From positions 1 through 64,000 of the forward strand of contig JAATFD010000036.1 of assembly GCA_015655375.1 (NCBI GenBank): 64,000 nt of DNA, read 5' to 3'. The position numbers and the translations under genes are program-made. A model generated the notes under the pieces. It saw nothing but the letters and a program-made list of their open reading frames with translations. It was not told where the DNA came from and searched no databases. The DNA is from Actinomycetales bacterium. Lineage in GTDB: Bacteria; Actinomycetota; Actinomycetes; Actinomycetales; Actinomycetaceae. Positions 16,328 to 25,854 of this stretch are shown one piece after another; the stretch's first letter is position 1; each line of letters opens with the position of its first letter.

Positions 16328-17716
16328 GTGAGACGTCGGGTCGTCGGCATCGAGACCGAGTACGGGCTGACAGCGGCGTCAACGACGGGGGCTCCCTCGC
16401 CGGTGGATGCCGATCGCGCGGCACGGTACCTGTTCGATCCGCTCCTGCACCGGGGGAGGTCCTCGAACCTGTTCCTACGCAATGGGGGGCGGCTCTACCT
16501 TGATGTCGGTTCGCACCCGGAGTACGCGACCGCCGAATGCGATCGCTTGGAGGACCTATTGGCCCAAGACCGTGCCGGGTCCGTGATGCTCGCCGATCTC
16601 GCGGTCTCCGGCGACGAAGCCTTGGCGGCGGAGGGGATCCAGGCGCGCCTGCACCTCTTTCGCAACAATCTGGATGCAGCGGGCAATTCTTTCGGCTGCC
16701 ATGAGAACTACCTGCTGCATCGGCGCCGTGACTTCCACGATGTTGCCGATGCCTTGGTTGCCTTCTTCATCACCCGTCAGATCCTGGTCGGTTCCGGCCA
16801 CATCCGCCGGCAATCCGGTCAGGCGACGTATGCCTTCTCCCAGCGGGCCGATCAGATGTGGGACGCCGTCTCGTCGGCGACCACTCGGTCGCGTCCGATC
16901 ATCAACACCCGCGACGAGCCATTGGCGGACTCCGGGTCCTACCGCCGCATGCATGTCATTGTCGGAGATACGAACGTCGCCGAGCCGACGACCGCCCTCA
17001 AAGTGGGGAGCTCGGAGCTCCTGTTGAGCGCGGTCGAGGACGGGCTGCGTCTGGCGGATCTCGCGTTGGCTGATCCGATGCGGGCGATCCGCGAGATCAA
17101 CGGCGACCTGAGCGGTCGCGAGCCGGTCGATCTGGCCGACGGTCGCCGCATGAGCGCGACGCAGATCCAGCGAGAGATCCGCGATCGGGTGCTGGCTCGC
17201 ACCGACATCGAGGCCCTCGATGAGTGGCATCGTTACGTCGTCGATCTGTGGGGGAGGGGGATCGAGGCACTCGAGAGCGGCGACTGGTCGGGTGTCGACA
17301 CTGAGCTGGACGTTGCGATCAAACGCCGTCTGGTGGAGTCCTACATCTCGCGCGCCGGAACGGATCTGGGCGATCCGCGCGTCGCACGCCTCGAGCTCAG
17401 CTACCACGACATCACCGCTCAGGGGCTGCGCCCGCGCATGGAGACAAGCGGTCTGATGCGGCGACTGACGACCCCGGAGTCCGTGGCGCAGGCTGTTGAC
17501 ATCCCTCCCGCGACGACGAGGGCAGCCCTGCGGGGTCGCTTGATCGGGGCGGCCGAGGACGCGCGCCGGGACCTGACAGCCGATTGGGTCCACGTGCGCC
17601 TTGACGACGGATCCAGCCAACCACTGGCTCTCCAGGATCCACTGTCCCATGAGGACCCGCGCGTCGACGTTCTGGTCGAGCGGATCCGCGGTGAGGCGCC
17701 GACGCTTCCGGCATGA
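16328..17716 (+). CDS. pafA: Pup-protein ligase PafA
   Basis: A 462-residue ligase that activates the C-terminal Glu of Pup with ATP and joins it to substrate lysines. The start RRRVVGIETEYGL contains the catalytic Glu-Thr-Glu; NGGRLYLDVGSHPEYATAEC (residues about 55-75), CHENYLL, FSQRADQMW and RPIINTRDEPLAD follow in the family order. It lacks the inserted Dop loop, which separates it from the neighbouring dop product. The GTG start at 16328 follows the pup stop by one base. Its own stop overlaps the FKBP start (ATGA). Gene order ARC-dop-pup-pafA is as in other actinobacteria except that proteasome subunits are missing. Confidence 0.95.
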   Translation: MRRRVVGIETEYGLTAASTTGAPSPVDADRAARYLFDPLLHRGRSSNLFLRNGGRLYLDVGSHPEYATAECDRLEDLLAQDRAGSVMLADLAVSGDEALAAEGIQARLHLFRNNLDAAGNSFGCHENYLLHRRRDFHDVADALVAFFITRQILVGSGHIRRQSGQATYAFSQRADQMWDAVSSATTRSRPIINTRDEPLADSGSYRRMHVIVGDTNVAEPTTALKVGSSELLLSAVEDGLRLADLALADPMRAIREINGDLSGREPVDLADGRRMSATQIQREIRDRVLARTDIEALDEWHRYVVDLWGRGIEALESGDWSGVDTELDVAIKRRLVESYISRAGTDLGDPRVARLELSYHDITAQGLRPRMETSGLMRRLTTPESVAQAVDIPPATTRAALRGRLIGAAEDARRDLTADWVHVRLDDGSSQPLALQDPLSHEDPRVDVLVERIRGEAPTLPA

Positions 17717-18831
17717 CGATCTCCGACCCCCTGATCCCGCCGACGCGGCGCCGCGGCGATGCCCATCGACGGCATCGGGGCGGTCGGCCTCACCGTCGGG
17801 CATGGCTTGTTTCGGGCGTCCTCGCCCTGATCGTCGTCCTCGTGGGCGTCGGGGTCGCGGTGTGGGTGTTCCCGGGCTCCAGGTCTGCGCAATCTGAGCA
17901 ATCGGGTGCGGTGCTCGACCGGGTGACCGTGTCGGGGCGTCAAGGGGCGACACCGGTGGTGACGGTCCACGGCTCGCTCGACGTCGTCGATGCCAAAGTT
18001 CGGGAACTAGACGTGGGCGACGGCCGAACGATCACCGCAGACTCGCCCGTCGCCCTGGCGATCACCGTCTTCGACGGAGCGGACGGAGCGAATCTTTCGA
18101 CGGACGGTCGCCCGGCGTTGTGGGCGGGCCGAGCCCAGACCGAGTCGTTGGGAGACCTCTTGTCCGGCGAGGTCATCGGCCGCCAGGAGGGTTCTCGACT
18201 GGTCTTTGTCCGTCGCGTGACAGAGGGGGACTCCGCATCGAATGGACCGTCGTCGGGCATCGAGATCGATGTCGTCGACATCCTGGACTCGGTCGCCGAC
18301 GGGTCACCGACCGAAACCTCGCAGTCGGGACCCCTTGACGTGACGATCGGTGACGACGGCCCGATGATCGACCACGGCGAAGATCCGCCCGAGGACGTCA
18401 CGGTCCAGGAGCTGATCACAGGTTCGGGGACCCAGGTCGGCGAGGACGATGCCGTGCTCGCTCAGTATTCCGTGACGGGGTGGTCGGACCGGACGATCCG
18501 CGACTCGACCTGGACGACGGGCATCCCGCAGGTCATCGATCTGTCCTCGGCGATGACCGGCCTGCGCGAGGCCCTCGTCGATCAACGGGTCGGGTCGCGC
18601 CTTGCGGTGACGATCCCACCGGAATTGGCCACAGGAGATGACACGATTATCGTCGCCATCGACATTCTGGCGGTAGGCCTGGTTTCTGCCGAGGGAATGA
18701 CGTCTGCGTTGTCCGGAGACGAGACGGCCCAGAGCGGGGACTCCGGGACGGACTTACCCACGCAGCAAAGCGGTGTGGGTGGCGGATCGGAGAGCGGACC
18801 GGAGGCATCGCCCTCGACGACCGGTCAGTAG
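17713..18831 (+). CDS. Membrane-anchored FKBP-type peptidyl-prolyl isomerase
   Basis: A 372-residue protein with a basic N-terminus, one membrane helix (about residues 29-53) and an extracellular part. There is no lipobox, so it is held by the helix rather than a lipid. The FKBP region is near residues 232-320: VQELITGSGTQVGEDDAVLAQY followed by GLREALVDQRVGSRLAVTIPPE; a first weaker domain of similar design precedes it. The 50-residue Ser/Gly/Thr tail is low complexity. An FKBP gene after pafA is common in actinobacteria. Several active-site aromatics of classic FKBPs are not obvious, so it may act as a chaperone instead of an isomerase (inference). Confidence 0.75.
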   Translation: MTISDPLIPPTRRRGDAHRRHRGGRPHRRAWLVSGVLALIVVLVGVGVAVWVFPGSRSAQSEQSGAVLDRVTVSGRQGATPVVTVHGSLDVVDAKVRELDVGDGRTITADSPVALAITVFDGADGANLSTDGRPALWAGRAQTESLGDLLSGEVIGRQEGSRLVFVRRVTEGDSASNGPSSGIEIDVVDILDSVADGSPTETSQSGPLDVTIGDDGPMIDHGEDPPEDVTVQELITGSGTQVGEDDAVLAQYSVTGWSDRTIRDSTWTTGIPQVIDLSSAMTGLREALVDQRVGSRLAVTIPPELATGDDTIIVAIDILAVGLVSAEGMTSALSGDETAQSGDSGTDLPTQQSGVGGGSESGPEASPSTTGQ

Positions 18832-18834
18832 GAT
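18829..18834 (+). promoter_or_regulatory. Putative -10 element of hisF (leaderless type), overlapping the upstream stop codon
   Basis: TAGGAT, 6 nt before the ATG at 18841. Its first three bases are the stop codon of the FKBP gene. Confidence 0.45.
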
Positions 18835-18840
18835 CGCCCC

Positions 18841-19614
18841 ATGGCTGTCGCTGTACGAGTGATCCCTTGCCTGGATGTCGACGCCGGGCGGGTCGTCAAG
18901 GGCGTGAATTTCGAGAACCTCGCGGATGCGGGTGACCCCGTGGAGCTTGCGCGCCGCTATGGTGCGGAGGGCGCAGACGAGATCACCTTCCTCGATGTCT
19001 CGGCCTCGGTGGAGGACCGACGAACGATGCTGGACGTCGTCTCAGCGACGGCCGAACAGGTTTTCGTCCCCCTGACGGTCGGAGGTGGAGTGCGCAGTGT
19101 CGACGATGTCGCGACCCTGTTGTCTCGGGGTGCCGACAAGGTCGGCGTCAACACAGCGGCCATTGCGGACTCGGACCTGATCGCGCGGATCACCGACCGT
19201 TTCGGCGACCAGGTCCTGGTGCTCTCCGTGGATGCCCGTCGGTGCCCGCCCGGGGTCCACACGGACTCCGGCTTCGAGGTGACGACCCACGGCGGGCGAC
19301 GCTCGACCGGGATCGATGCCCTCGAGTGGGCCGAGCGTGCGCAGTCGCTGGGAGCAGGGGAGCTCCTGCTCAACTCGATGGACGCCGATGGTGTCCGTCA
19401 GGGATACGACCTCGAAATGCTGCGAGCGATGCGCACTCGGGTCCGGATCCCCGTCATCGCATCGGGGGGCGCGGGTGCGCCCGAGGACTTCGTCGAGGCG
19501 GCGCAGGCCGGCGCGGACGCGGTTCTAGCGGCCTCGGTGTTCCACTTCGGGATCGTCTCCATCGCGGAGGTCAAGCACGCGATGAACGAGGCGGGCCTGC
19601 CCGTTCGTCTGTGA
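18841..19614 (+). CDS. hisF: Imidazole glycerol phosphate synthase subunit HisF
   Basis: A 257-residue TIM barrel, the cyclase half of IGP synthase, which converts PRFAR with ammonia from HisH to imidazole glycerol phosphate and AICAR. The first strand [18 protein letters not shown] holds the catalytic Asp11 region; [34 protein letters not shown] and the loop with [15 protein letters not shown] are the phosphate-binding parts. Residue 11-type Asp and the second catalytic Asp (LLNSMDADG) are both seen. It heads the his-trp operon, with hisI 52 bp downstream. HisH and HisA are not in the window. Confidence 0.97.
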   Translation: MAVAVRVIPCLDVDAGRVVKGVNFENLADAGDPVELARRYGAEGADEITFLDVSASVEDRRTMLDVVSATAEQVFVPLTVGGGVRSVDDVATLLSRGADKVGVNTAAIADSDLIARITDRFGDQVLVLSVDARRCPPGVHTDSGFEVTTHGGRRSTGIDALEWAERAQSLGAGELLLNSMDADGVRQGYDLEMLRAMRTRVRIPVIASGGAGAPEDFVEAAQAGADAVLAASVFHFGIVSIAEVKHAMNEAGLPVRL

Positions 19615-19666
19615 GCACAACGCCGCGGACTGGACGAGGACGCGGCGTCGGCCCGAGGATGGGAAG

Positions 19667-20035
19667 ATGTCCGACGTGAGCCTCGATCCTGACATTGCTG
19701 CGCGCCTCAAGCGCGATCAGGAGGGTCTCGTTGCCGCGGTCATCCAGCAATTCGACACCCATGAGGTGCTGATGGTCGGGTGGATGGACGACGAGGCCCT
19801 GCACCGCACTCTCACCACGGGACGCGTGACGTTCTGGTCGCGTTCTCGTCGCGAGTACTGGCGCAAGGGTGATACCTCCGGACACCTCCAATGGGTGAAG
19901 TCGGTCTCCATCGACTGCGACGGCGATGCCCTGCTCGTCGAGGTCGATCAGATCGGCGCGGCGTGCCACACGGGCGCGCGGACCTGTTTCCTTGCCGGTG
20001 GCGATCTCGTCGCGGTGGAGGGTGAGCGCCCATGA
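19667..20035 (+). CDS. hisI: Phosphoribosyl-AMP cyclohydrolase HisI
   Basis: A 122-residue monofunctional enzyme that opens the adenine ring of PR-AMP in histidine synthesis, a zinc- and magnesium-dependent step. Motifs [37 protein letters not shown]-like [11 protein letters not shown] and the zinc-binding [12 protein letters not shown] are all present. It lacks the pyrophosphatase (HisE) domain, so HisE must be separate, as in other actinobacteria. The last bases overlap the trpE start (ATGA), so hisI and trpE are coupled. Confidence 0.97.
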   Translation: MSDVSLDPDIAARLKRDQEGLVAAVIQQFDTHEVLMVGWMDDEALHRTLTTGRVTFWSRSRREYWRKGDTSGHLQWVKSVSIDCDGDALLVEVDQIGAACHTGARTCFLAGGDLVAVEGERP

Positions 20036-21723
20036 GTACCACGTCGCCGGACCCCGACACTCCCGTCGATCTCGAGTGGGGCGGGACATGGCCATCGCGG
20101 ACCACGTTCCTCGAACTCGCCCGTCACCGACGGGTGATTCCGGTTGCTCGCCGGGTCCTCGCAGGCGATCTGAGCGAGGTCGGCGTCTATCGCCAACTCG
20201 CGCAGGGCCGGACCGGCACCTACATTCTCGAATCGGCCGAGCACGACGGCGCGTGGGGCCGCTGGTCGTTCATCGGTGCGGGCTCTGCCGCATCGATCAT
20301 CGCCTCGCAGGGGCAGGCACACTGGGATGGAGAAGCCCCCGTGGGGGCTCTGGCCGAGGGGTCCTTCCTTGATGTCCTCCATTCGGCGCTGGCTACACTG
20401 CGCGCCGACGCGGTTCCGGGACTTCCCCCCCTGACGGGTGCGTTGGTCGGCAGTCTGGGCTGGGGGATCATTCCCGAATGGGAACCGACGCTCGCCCCGA
20501 GCGCTCCCCAGGAGACGGACATCCCGGACGCCGTGCTCTGCCTCGCCACCGAGGGGGCCGCGATCGATCATTCGGACGGCTCGGTGTGGCTGATCGCGAT
20601 CTGCTGGAACATGGATGGTTCGCCCGAACGGGCCGAGGAAGCCTACGAGGGCGCCCTGTCGCGTCTCGATGACCTGGCGGCACGGCTGACCCGGCGGCTC
20701 GCCCCGTCGGTGCTCGGGATCCGTGGGCTAACGGGACCGGCCGGCCAGGGAACGGCGCCGGCGCCCGAACCGGACGTCCGTCATCGCACTCCGCGCGCTG
20801 ACTTCGAGCGCTCGGTCATGGCGGCCCAACGGGCGATCCGTGACGGTGAAGCCTTCCAGATCGTCGTGTCCCAACGGCTTGACGTGACGACGCAGGCCTC
20901 AGGCCTCGATGTCTACCGGGTCCTGCGCACGATCAATCCGTCGCCCTACCTCTACTACTTGCGGTTGCCCGATGGGCAGGGTGGGGAATTCGAGGTCATT
21001 GGCTCCTCTCCCGAGACCCTGATGCGGACGGTGGGACGGCGGGTGTGGACCTACCCGATCGCTGGGTCGCGTCCTCGTGGCGCGACGTCCGAGGAGGATC
21101 GCGCCTTGGCCACCGAACTTCTGGCGGATCCCAAGGAGCTTTCCGAGCACGTGATGCTGGTCGATCTGGCGCGCAATGACCTTTCGAAGGTCTGCGATCC
21201 GGCGACGGTCGAGGTCTCGACGCTGATGGAGATCAAGCGTTTTTCCCACATCCAGCACATCTCCTCGACCGTGACGGGTCTTCTGCACGAGGAGGTCGAC
21301 GCACTGGACTGTCTGGTCGCGACGTTCCCGGCAGGCACGCTCTCAGGCGCTCCGAAGCCTCGCGCGATCCGCTTGATTGACGACCTGGAGCCGGCGACCC
21401 GGGGTGTCTACGGCGGGGTTGTCGGCTACTTCGATCTGTCAGGAGATGCCGATCTGGCCATCGCGATCCGCACCGCGAGCCTGCGCGGTGGTGTCGCATC
21501 CGTCCAGGCCGGCGCCGGGATTGTCGCGGATTCGGTTCCGGCGACGGAATACGTCGAGACCCGCAACAAGGCAGCCGCGGCCCTGGTGTCGGTGCTGTCT
21601 GCCTCGCGACTCGACCCGGTGCAGGTGGGCGCGCCTCGAACGACTTCGGGTGATGGGCCCGATTCGGGTGTGCGACAGGACACGGCTAGCATCGGGGAAT
21701 CGGATCTCGAGCGGAAGGAGTAA
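20032..21723 (+). CDS. trpE: Anthranilate synthase component I TrpE
   Basis: A 563-residue chorismate-utilising enzyme; with glutamine amidotransferase TrpG it makes anthranilate. The N-terminal region has the tryptophan feedback motif YILESAEH (residues 64-71), and the catalytic half has [62 protein letters not shown] and [14 protein letters not shown], the full TrpE signature set. It begins inside the hisI stop codon. TrpG is not next to it and must be encoded elsewhere. Feedback inhibition by tryptophan is expected from the conserved motif. Confidence 0.97.
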   Translation: MSTTSPDPDTPVDLEWGGTWPSRTTFLELARHRRVIPVARRVLAGDLSEVGVYRQLAQGRTGTYILESAEHDGAWGRWSFIGAGSAASIIASQGQAHWDGEAPVGALAEGSFLDVLHSALATLRADAVPGLPPLTGALVGSLGWGIIPEWEPTLAPSAPQETDIPDAVLCLATEGAAIDHSDGSVWLIAICWNMDGSPERAEEAYEGALSRLDDLAARLTRRLAPSVLGIRGLTGPAGQGTAPAPEPDVRHRTPRADFERSVMAAQRAIRDGEAFQIVVSQRLDVTTQASGLDVYRVLRTINPSPYLYYLRLPDGQGGEFEVIGSSPETLMRTVGRRVWTYPIAGSRPRGATSEEDRALATELLADPKELSEHVMLVDLARNDLSKVCDPATVEVSTLMEIKRFSHIQHISSTVTGLLHEEVDALDCLVATFPAGTLSGAPKPRAIRLIDDLEPATRGVYGGVVGYFDLSGDADLAIAIRTASLRGGVASVQAGAGIVADSVPATEYVETRNKAAAALVSVLSASRLDPVQVGAPRTTSGDGPDSGVRQDTASIGESDLERKE

Positions 21724-21726
21724 GGC

Positions 21727-22572
21727 ATGAGCGTGCTCGACGGCATCATCGCGGGGGTCCTCGAAGATCTGCACGATCGTCAGGCCGCAGTCCCGCTGGA
21801 GGAGATCAAGGCCCGCGCCCAGCGGGCCCCGGATGCACGCGACGCCGTGTCGGCCCTGGGCGGGGGTGCGGGCGCTGTCTCCATCATCTCCGAGGTCAAA
21901 CGTTCGTCGCCCTCCAAGGGAGCGCTCGCACCGATCCCGGATCCTGCGGCCCTTGCCGGGCTCTATGAACAGGGCGGGGCTGCGGCGATCTCCGTCCTAA
22001 CCGAAGGCCGCCGGTTCCACGGCAGTCTCGCGGATCTCGACGCGGTGCGCGCGGCGGTGGACATTCCCGTCCTGCGCAAGGACTTCATCGTCACCCCCTA
22101 TCAGGTCCACGAGGCGCGGGCCCATGGGGCGGACATCGTGCTCCTCATCGTGGCGGCACTCGAGCAGCCGGCGCTCGTCTCCCTCATCGAGCGGGTCGAG
22201 TCCCTGGGCATGACCGCCCTCGTCGAGACGCACTCTCGGCTCGAGGCGCTTCGGGCATTGGAAGCCGGCGCGCGCGTGGTCGGCGTCAATGCCCGGGATC
22301 TGACGACCCTCGAAGTCGATCCGTCGACGATCGAGCAGGTCATTGACGTCATTCCCGAGGGCGTCGTCGCAGTCGCCGAATCGGGAGTGCAAGGACCCCA
22401 CGACGTGTTCGACTACGCGAAGTGGGGAGCGGATGCCGTCCTCGTGGGAGAGGCGTTGGTGACGTCCGGCGACCCCTACGAAGCAGTGTGCGACATGGTG
22501 AGCGCGGGGCAGCATCCCGCGCTCCTGACCAACAGAAAGGCGCGCGTGCGCGCCGCAAGGCAGGAGGACTGA
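21727..22572 (+). CDS. trpC: Indole-3-glycerol phosphate synthase TrpC
   Basis: A 281-residue TIM-barrel enzyme that closes the indole ring from CdRP. The signature [12 protein letters not shown] (residues 56-67) holds the catalytic Lys and Ser; [40 protein letters not shown] and [14 protein letters not shown] follow in order. The ATG at 21727 has GGAAGGAG 13-6 bases upstream. It is separated from trpE by three bases. trpD, which supplies the earlier step, is not between trpE and trpC; trpF is often absent in actinobacteria because PriA does its job. Confidence 0.97.
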   Translation: MSVLDGIIAGVLEDLHDRQAAVPLEEIKARAQRAPDARDAVSALGGGAGAVSIISEVKRSSPSKGALAPIPDPAALAGLYEQGGAAAISVLTEGRRFHGSLADLDAVRAAVDIPVLRKDFIVTPYQVHEARAHGADIVLLIVAALEQPALVSLIERVESLGMTALVETHSRLEALRALEAGARVVGVNARDLTTLEVDPSTIEQVIDVIPEGVVAVAESGVQGPHDVFDYAKWGADAVLVGEALVTSGDPYEAVCDMVSAGQHPALLTNRKARVRAARQED

Positions 22573-22573
22573 C

Positions 22574-23887
22574 GTGGCACTGGCCGACGTGAGTGGACCG
22601 TACTTCGGAGGATTTGGTGGGCGCTTCGTCCCGGAATCCCTCATGGGCACCCTTGAAGAGCTCGATGCGGCCTGGACCCGTCTGTGGCATGACCAGCCCT
22701 TCCGGGAGCGGCTCGACGACCTCCTGACCAATTATGCCGGTCGACCCTCACTGCTGACCGAGGCCCCGAGGTTCGCCTCGGATCTGGGTGGAGTCCGGGT
22801 CTTCCTCAAGCGCGAGGATCTCAATCACACCGGGTCCCACAAGATCAACAACGTCCTCGGACAGGCTCTGCTGACGCAGGAGCTGGGCAAGACGCGGGTG
22901 ATCGCGGAGACTGGCGCGGGACAGCACGGGGTTGCCACGGCGACCGCTGCTGCGCTGCTCGGACTCGACTGCACGATCTACATGGGCCGTGAGGACACGG
23001 AACGGCAGTCCCTCAATGTCGCCCGCATGCAGACGCTCGGAGCGGAGGTCATCGCCGTCACTCAGGGGTCGCAGACACTCAAGGACGCCGTCAACGAGGC
23101 CTTCCGCGATTGGGTGACCAATGTTGGGACGACGAACTACATCTTCGGCACGGCCGCCGGTCCACACCCGTTCCCGACGATGGTGCGCGATCTTCAACGC
23201 GTGATCGGGGACGAGGCGCGGGCCCAGCTGCTGGCTGACACAGGCAGGCTCCCCGATGTCGTGTGTGCCTGCGTCGGTGGCGGATCGAATGCGATCGGGA
23301 CCTTCACGGCCTTCATCGACGATGCCGACGTTGAGCTCCTCGGGTGCGAGGCCGGCGGCGACGGTGTGGAGACCGGCCGCCACGCGGCCTCGATCACGGG
23401 CGACGAAGTCGGCGTGTTCCAGGGGGCACGGACCTATCTGCTCCAGGAACGCGATGGGCAGACGAAGCCCTCCCACTCGATCTCGGCGGGACTGGATTAT
23501 CCCGGTGTCGGGCCCGAGCATGCCTGGCTCGCCGAAACGGGTCGAGCGACGTATGTCGCGATCAGCGACGCGCCGGCGATGGACGCCTTCCTGCGTCTGT
23601 CACGCACCGAGGGGATCATCCCTGCCATAGAGTCGGCTCACGCTCTAGCCGGCGTGCGTGACTGGGCGCGCCAGCGGGTCGCCGAGAACAACGGGCCCTT
23701 CGACGCGGAGCATGCGCCGATCGCCCTCGTGTGCGTCTCGGGACGCGGCGACAAGGACATGGACACGGCAGCAAGCTGGTTCGGCCTGGGCACCCCGACG
23801 CTCCAAGTCATCGACCCGAGTGCGGGCCCGTCCGGAGTGACGATCACAGACACCAGCACCATCAAGACAACGGAGGCACAGGCATGA
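22574..23887 (+). CDS. trpB: Tryptophan synthase beta chain TrpB
   Basis: A 437-residue PLP enzyme joining indole and serine. The PLP lysine is in [18 protein letters not shown] (residues about 87-104); [31 protein letters not shown] and [13 protein letters not shown] complete the family pattern. It is the TrpB1 form that pairs with TrpA, whose gene follows with a 4-nt overlap (ATGA). The start is GTG at 22574, two bases after the trpC stop. The extra 40 C-terminal residues are low in motif content. Confidence 0.97.
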   Translation: MALADVSGPYFGGFGGRFVPESLMGTLEELDAAWTRLWHDQPFRERLDDLLTNYAGRPSLLTEAPRFASDLGGVRVFLKREDLNHTGSHKINNVLGQALLTQELGKTRVIAETGAGQHGVATATAAALLGLDCTIYMGREDTERQSLNVARMQTLGAEVIAVTQGSQTLKDAVNEAFRDWVTNVGTTNYIFGTAAGPHPFPTMVRDLQRVIGDEARAQLLADTGRLPDVVCACVGGGSNAIGTFTAFIDDADVELLGCEAGGDGVETGRHAASITGDEVGVFQGARTYLLQERDGQTKPSHSISAGLDYPGVGPEHAWLAETGRATYVAISDAPAMDAFLRLSRTEGIIPAIESAHALAGVRDWARQRVAENNGPFDAEHAPIALVCVSGRGDKDMDTAASWFGLGTPTLQVIDPSAGPSGVTITDTSTIKTTEAQA

Positions 23888-24693
23888 CGACCCGGGCTGG
23901 CTCCAGCGCCCAGGCGATCGACGCGGCCCACGCCCGCGGGGACGGTGCCCTCATCGGTTACCTGCCCGTCGGATTTCCGACGGTCGAGGATTCGATCCGC
24001 GCGGGCAAGGTGCTCGCCGATCACGGCGTTGACGTCCTCGAACTCGGTTTCCCCTATTCAGACCCCGGCATGGACGGTCCGACGATCCAGCGGGCGACGG
24101 TCTCCGCGCTGAAGACCGGAACGCATTTGGAAGATCTTTTCCACGCGGTCGACGAACTGACGGCCTATGGTCTGGCCACAGTGTCCATGACCTACTGGAA
24201 CCCGGTCGAGTGGTACGGAGTCGAGCGGTTCGCCCACGACTTCGCTGCCGTGGGGGGCGCCGGGCTCGTGACGCCCGACCTGCCTCCCGAAGAGGGTGCC
24301 GAGTGGGAGGCAGCCGCCGAAGATAACGGTCTCGAACGGATCTATCTAGTCGCGCCCTCCTCGCCGGCGTCCCGTCTGGAGCTGATCTCCGAGCATTCGC
24401 GCGGGTGGGTCTACGCCGCATCGACAATGGGGGTCACCGGTGCCCGCGCCGAGGTCGACGACCATGCCCACGCGCTTGTCCGGCGCACTCGCGAGGCTGG
24501 GGCGCAGCGAGTCTGTGTCGGACTGGGTGTCTCGAACGGGGCACAGGCCCGCAACGTTGTCTCCTACGCGGATGGCGCCATTGTCGGATCTGCGCTCGTA
24601 CGCACCCTCTTTGCCGACGACATTGAGGAGGCACTGCGCAACCTCGCGGCCCTGACCGACGAACTGTCTGCGGGTGTGCGAGGAACCGCATGA
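23884..24693 (+). CDS. trpA: Tryptophan synthase alpha chain TrpA
   Basis: A 269-residue TIM barrel that cleaves indole-3-glycerol phosphate to indole for TrpB. The catalytic Glu is in [21 protein letters not shown] (residues about 51-70, with the Asp on the next loop); [21 protein letters not shown] and [13 protein letters not shown] are diagnostic. The ATG at 23884 overlaps the trpB stop; open frame upstream of it is only trpB antisense-like extension. Its stop overlaps lgt (ATGA), so all genes from trpB to lgt are tightly coupled. Confidence 0.96.
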   Translation: MTTRAGSSAQAIDAAHARGDGALIGYLPVGFPTVEDSIRAGKVLADHGVDVLELGFPYSDPGMDGPTIQRATVSALKTGTHLEDLFHAVDELTAYGLATVSMTYWNPVEWYGVERFAHDFAAVGGAGLVTPDLPPEEGAEWEAAAEDNGLERIYLVAPSSPASRLELISEHSRGWVYAASTMGVTGARAEVDDHAHALVRRTREAGAQRVCVGLGVSNGAQARNVVSYADGAIVGSALVRTLFADDIEEALRNLAALTDELSAGVRGTA

Positions 24694-25697
24694 GCGCAGT
24701 GCCCGCCGGGAGCCCGCTGGTCGTTCTCCCGACAGCGATCCCCTCGCCGCCGCGCGGCGTGTGGTATCTGGGACCGGTCCCGCTGAGGGCGTATGGCGTC
24801 CTCATGGTGACGGCGATGATCGTCGCCGTGTGGATCACAGCCCGCCGCTACCGTGCGCGCGGTGGCGACGGCGAGCTGATGTATGACGTCGCCCTGTGGG
24901 CGATTCCCCTGGGGATCATCGGCGCGAGGATCTATCACCTCATCACCTCGCCAGACGCCTACTTCGGACCGGATGGCAACCCGTGGCAGGCACTGGAGAT
25001 CTGGAAGGGCGGCCTCGGCATCTGGGGGGCCATCGCGCTGGGTGCGGTCGGTGGCTGGATCTCAATGCGTCGGGCCGGCCAGCGTCTGGGACCCCTGGCG
25101 GACTCAATCGCGCCGGCGCTCTTGGTGGCCCAAGCGATTGGTCGGTGGGGAAACTGGTTCAACCAAGAGCTCTTCGGCGGGTCGACGACGGTGCCCTGGG
25201 GCCTCCAGATCGATGCCGCTCATCTGCCTGCGGGCTACGTGGAAGGGACGTTGTTTCACCCGACCTTCCTCTACGAATGCCTGTGGAATCTGGCCATGGC
25301 AGCCCTGATCGTGTGGGCGGACCGCAAGCTGGTCTTTCGATCGGGTCAGGTCTTCGCTCTCTACATGATGGCTTACACAGCCGGACGCGGATGGATCGAG
25401 ATGCTGCGCATCGACGACGCCCACCGCATTCTAGGGCTTCGGGTCAATGTCTGGACGTCGCTGATCGTCTTCTTCATGGGCGCGATCGCTTTTCTGGTCG
25501 CCGGTCGGATCGGTCACTCGAGCCGTTTGACGCCCGCCGAGCACGAAGCCGCGATGGAACGGGCACGGGCCCGCCAGTCGCGTGAGAAAGGGAACACGGC
25601 TGAAACGGATTCGCGAGCAGTAGCTTCTGACGAGGCCGCACGTGAACGTCTGGACGAGCCTGATAGGCCCTCTGACGCGCAGGATTCCGGGGTCTGA
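24690..25697 (+). CDS. lgt: Prolipoprotein diacylglyceryl transferase Lgt
   Basis: A 335-residue membrane enzyme that transfers diacylglycerol from phosphatidylglycerol to the lipobox cysteine of prolipoproteins. The family signature GRWGNWFNQELFGG appears at about residues 150-163, ahead of HPTFLYECLWNLA, and there are seven hydrophobic segments. The last 60 residues are charged and absent from shorter homologues. It is translationally coupled to trpA, although the two have no metabolic link; the trpA-lgt pair is frequent in actinobacteria. The catalytic His and Arg regions (ARIYHLI, RLG-type loops) are present. Confidence 0.94.
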   Translation: MSAVPAGSPLVVLPTAIPSPPRGVWYLGPVPLRAYGVLMVTAMIVAVWITARRYRARGGDGELMYDVALWAIPLGIIGARIYHLITSPDAYFGPDGNPWQALEIWKGGLGIWGAIALGAVGGWISMRRAGQRLGPLADSIAPALLVAQAIGRWGNWFNQELFGGSTTVPWGLQIDAAHLPAGYVEGTLFHPTFLYECLWNLAMAALIVWADRKLVFRSGQVFALYMMAYTAGRGWIEMLRIDDAHRILGLRVNVWTSLIVFFMGAIAFLVAGRIGHSSRLTPAEHEAAMERARARQSREKGNTAETDSRAVASDEAARERLDEPDRPSDAQDSGV

Positions 25698-25842
25698 GGG
25701 CATCCTGGTCCCCGACTCGTCCCCGCTTCGGCAGGGTGTAAGCGCTCGTGATGCACGTGGCCGCAGGTGAGGCTGGCAACAATCTGGACGGTCGTCTGTT
25801 CGGTTGGAGAAACCCACCTCCCATTGCAGGGGAGGCGACCGG

Positions 25843-25848
25843 TAGAGT
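25843..25848 (+). promoter_or_regulatory. Putative -10 element of pyk (leaderless type)
   Basis: TAGAGT, 6 nt before the ATG at 25855. No Shine-Dalgarno sequence lies between. Confidence 0.5.
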
Positions 25849-25854
25849 GAACGT

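Noticed and set aside
25698-25854. TTGCAG near 25833 as a -35 for pyk
   Set aside because: It is only about 13 nt from the TAGAGT box, too short for a normal promoter spacer.
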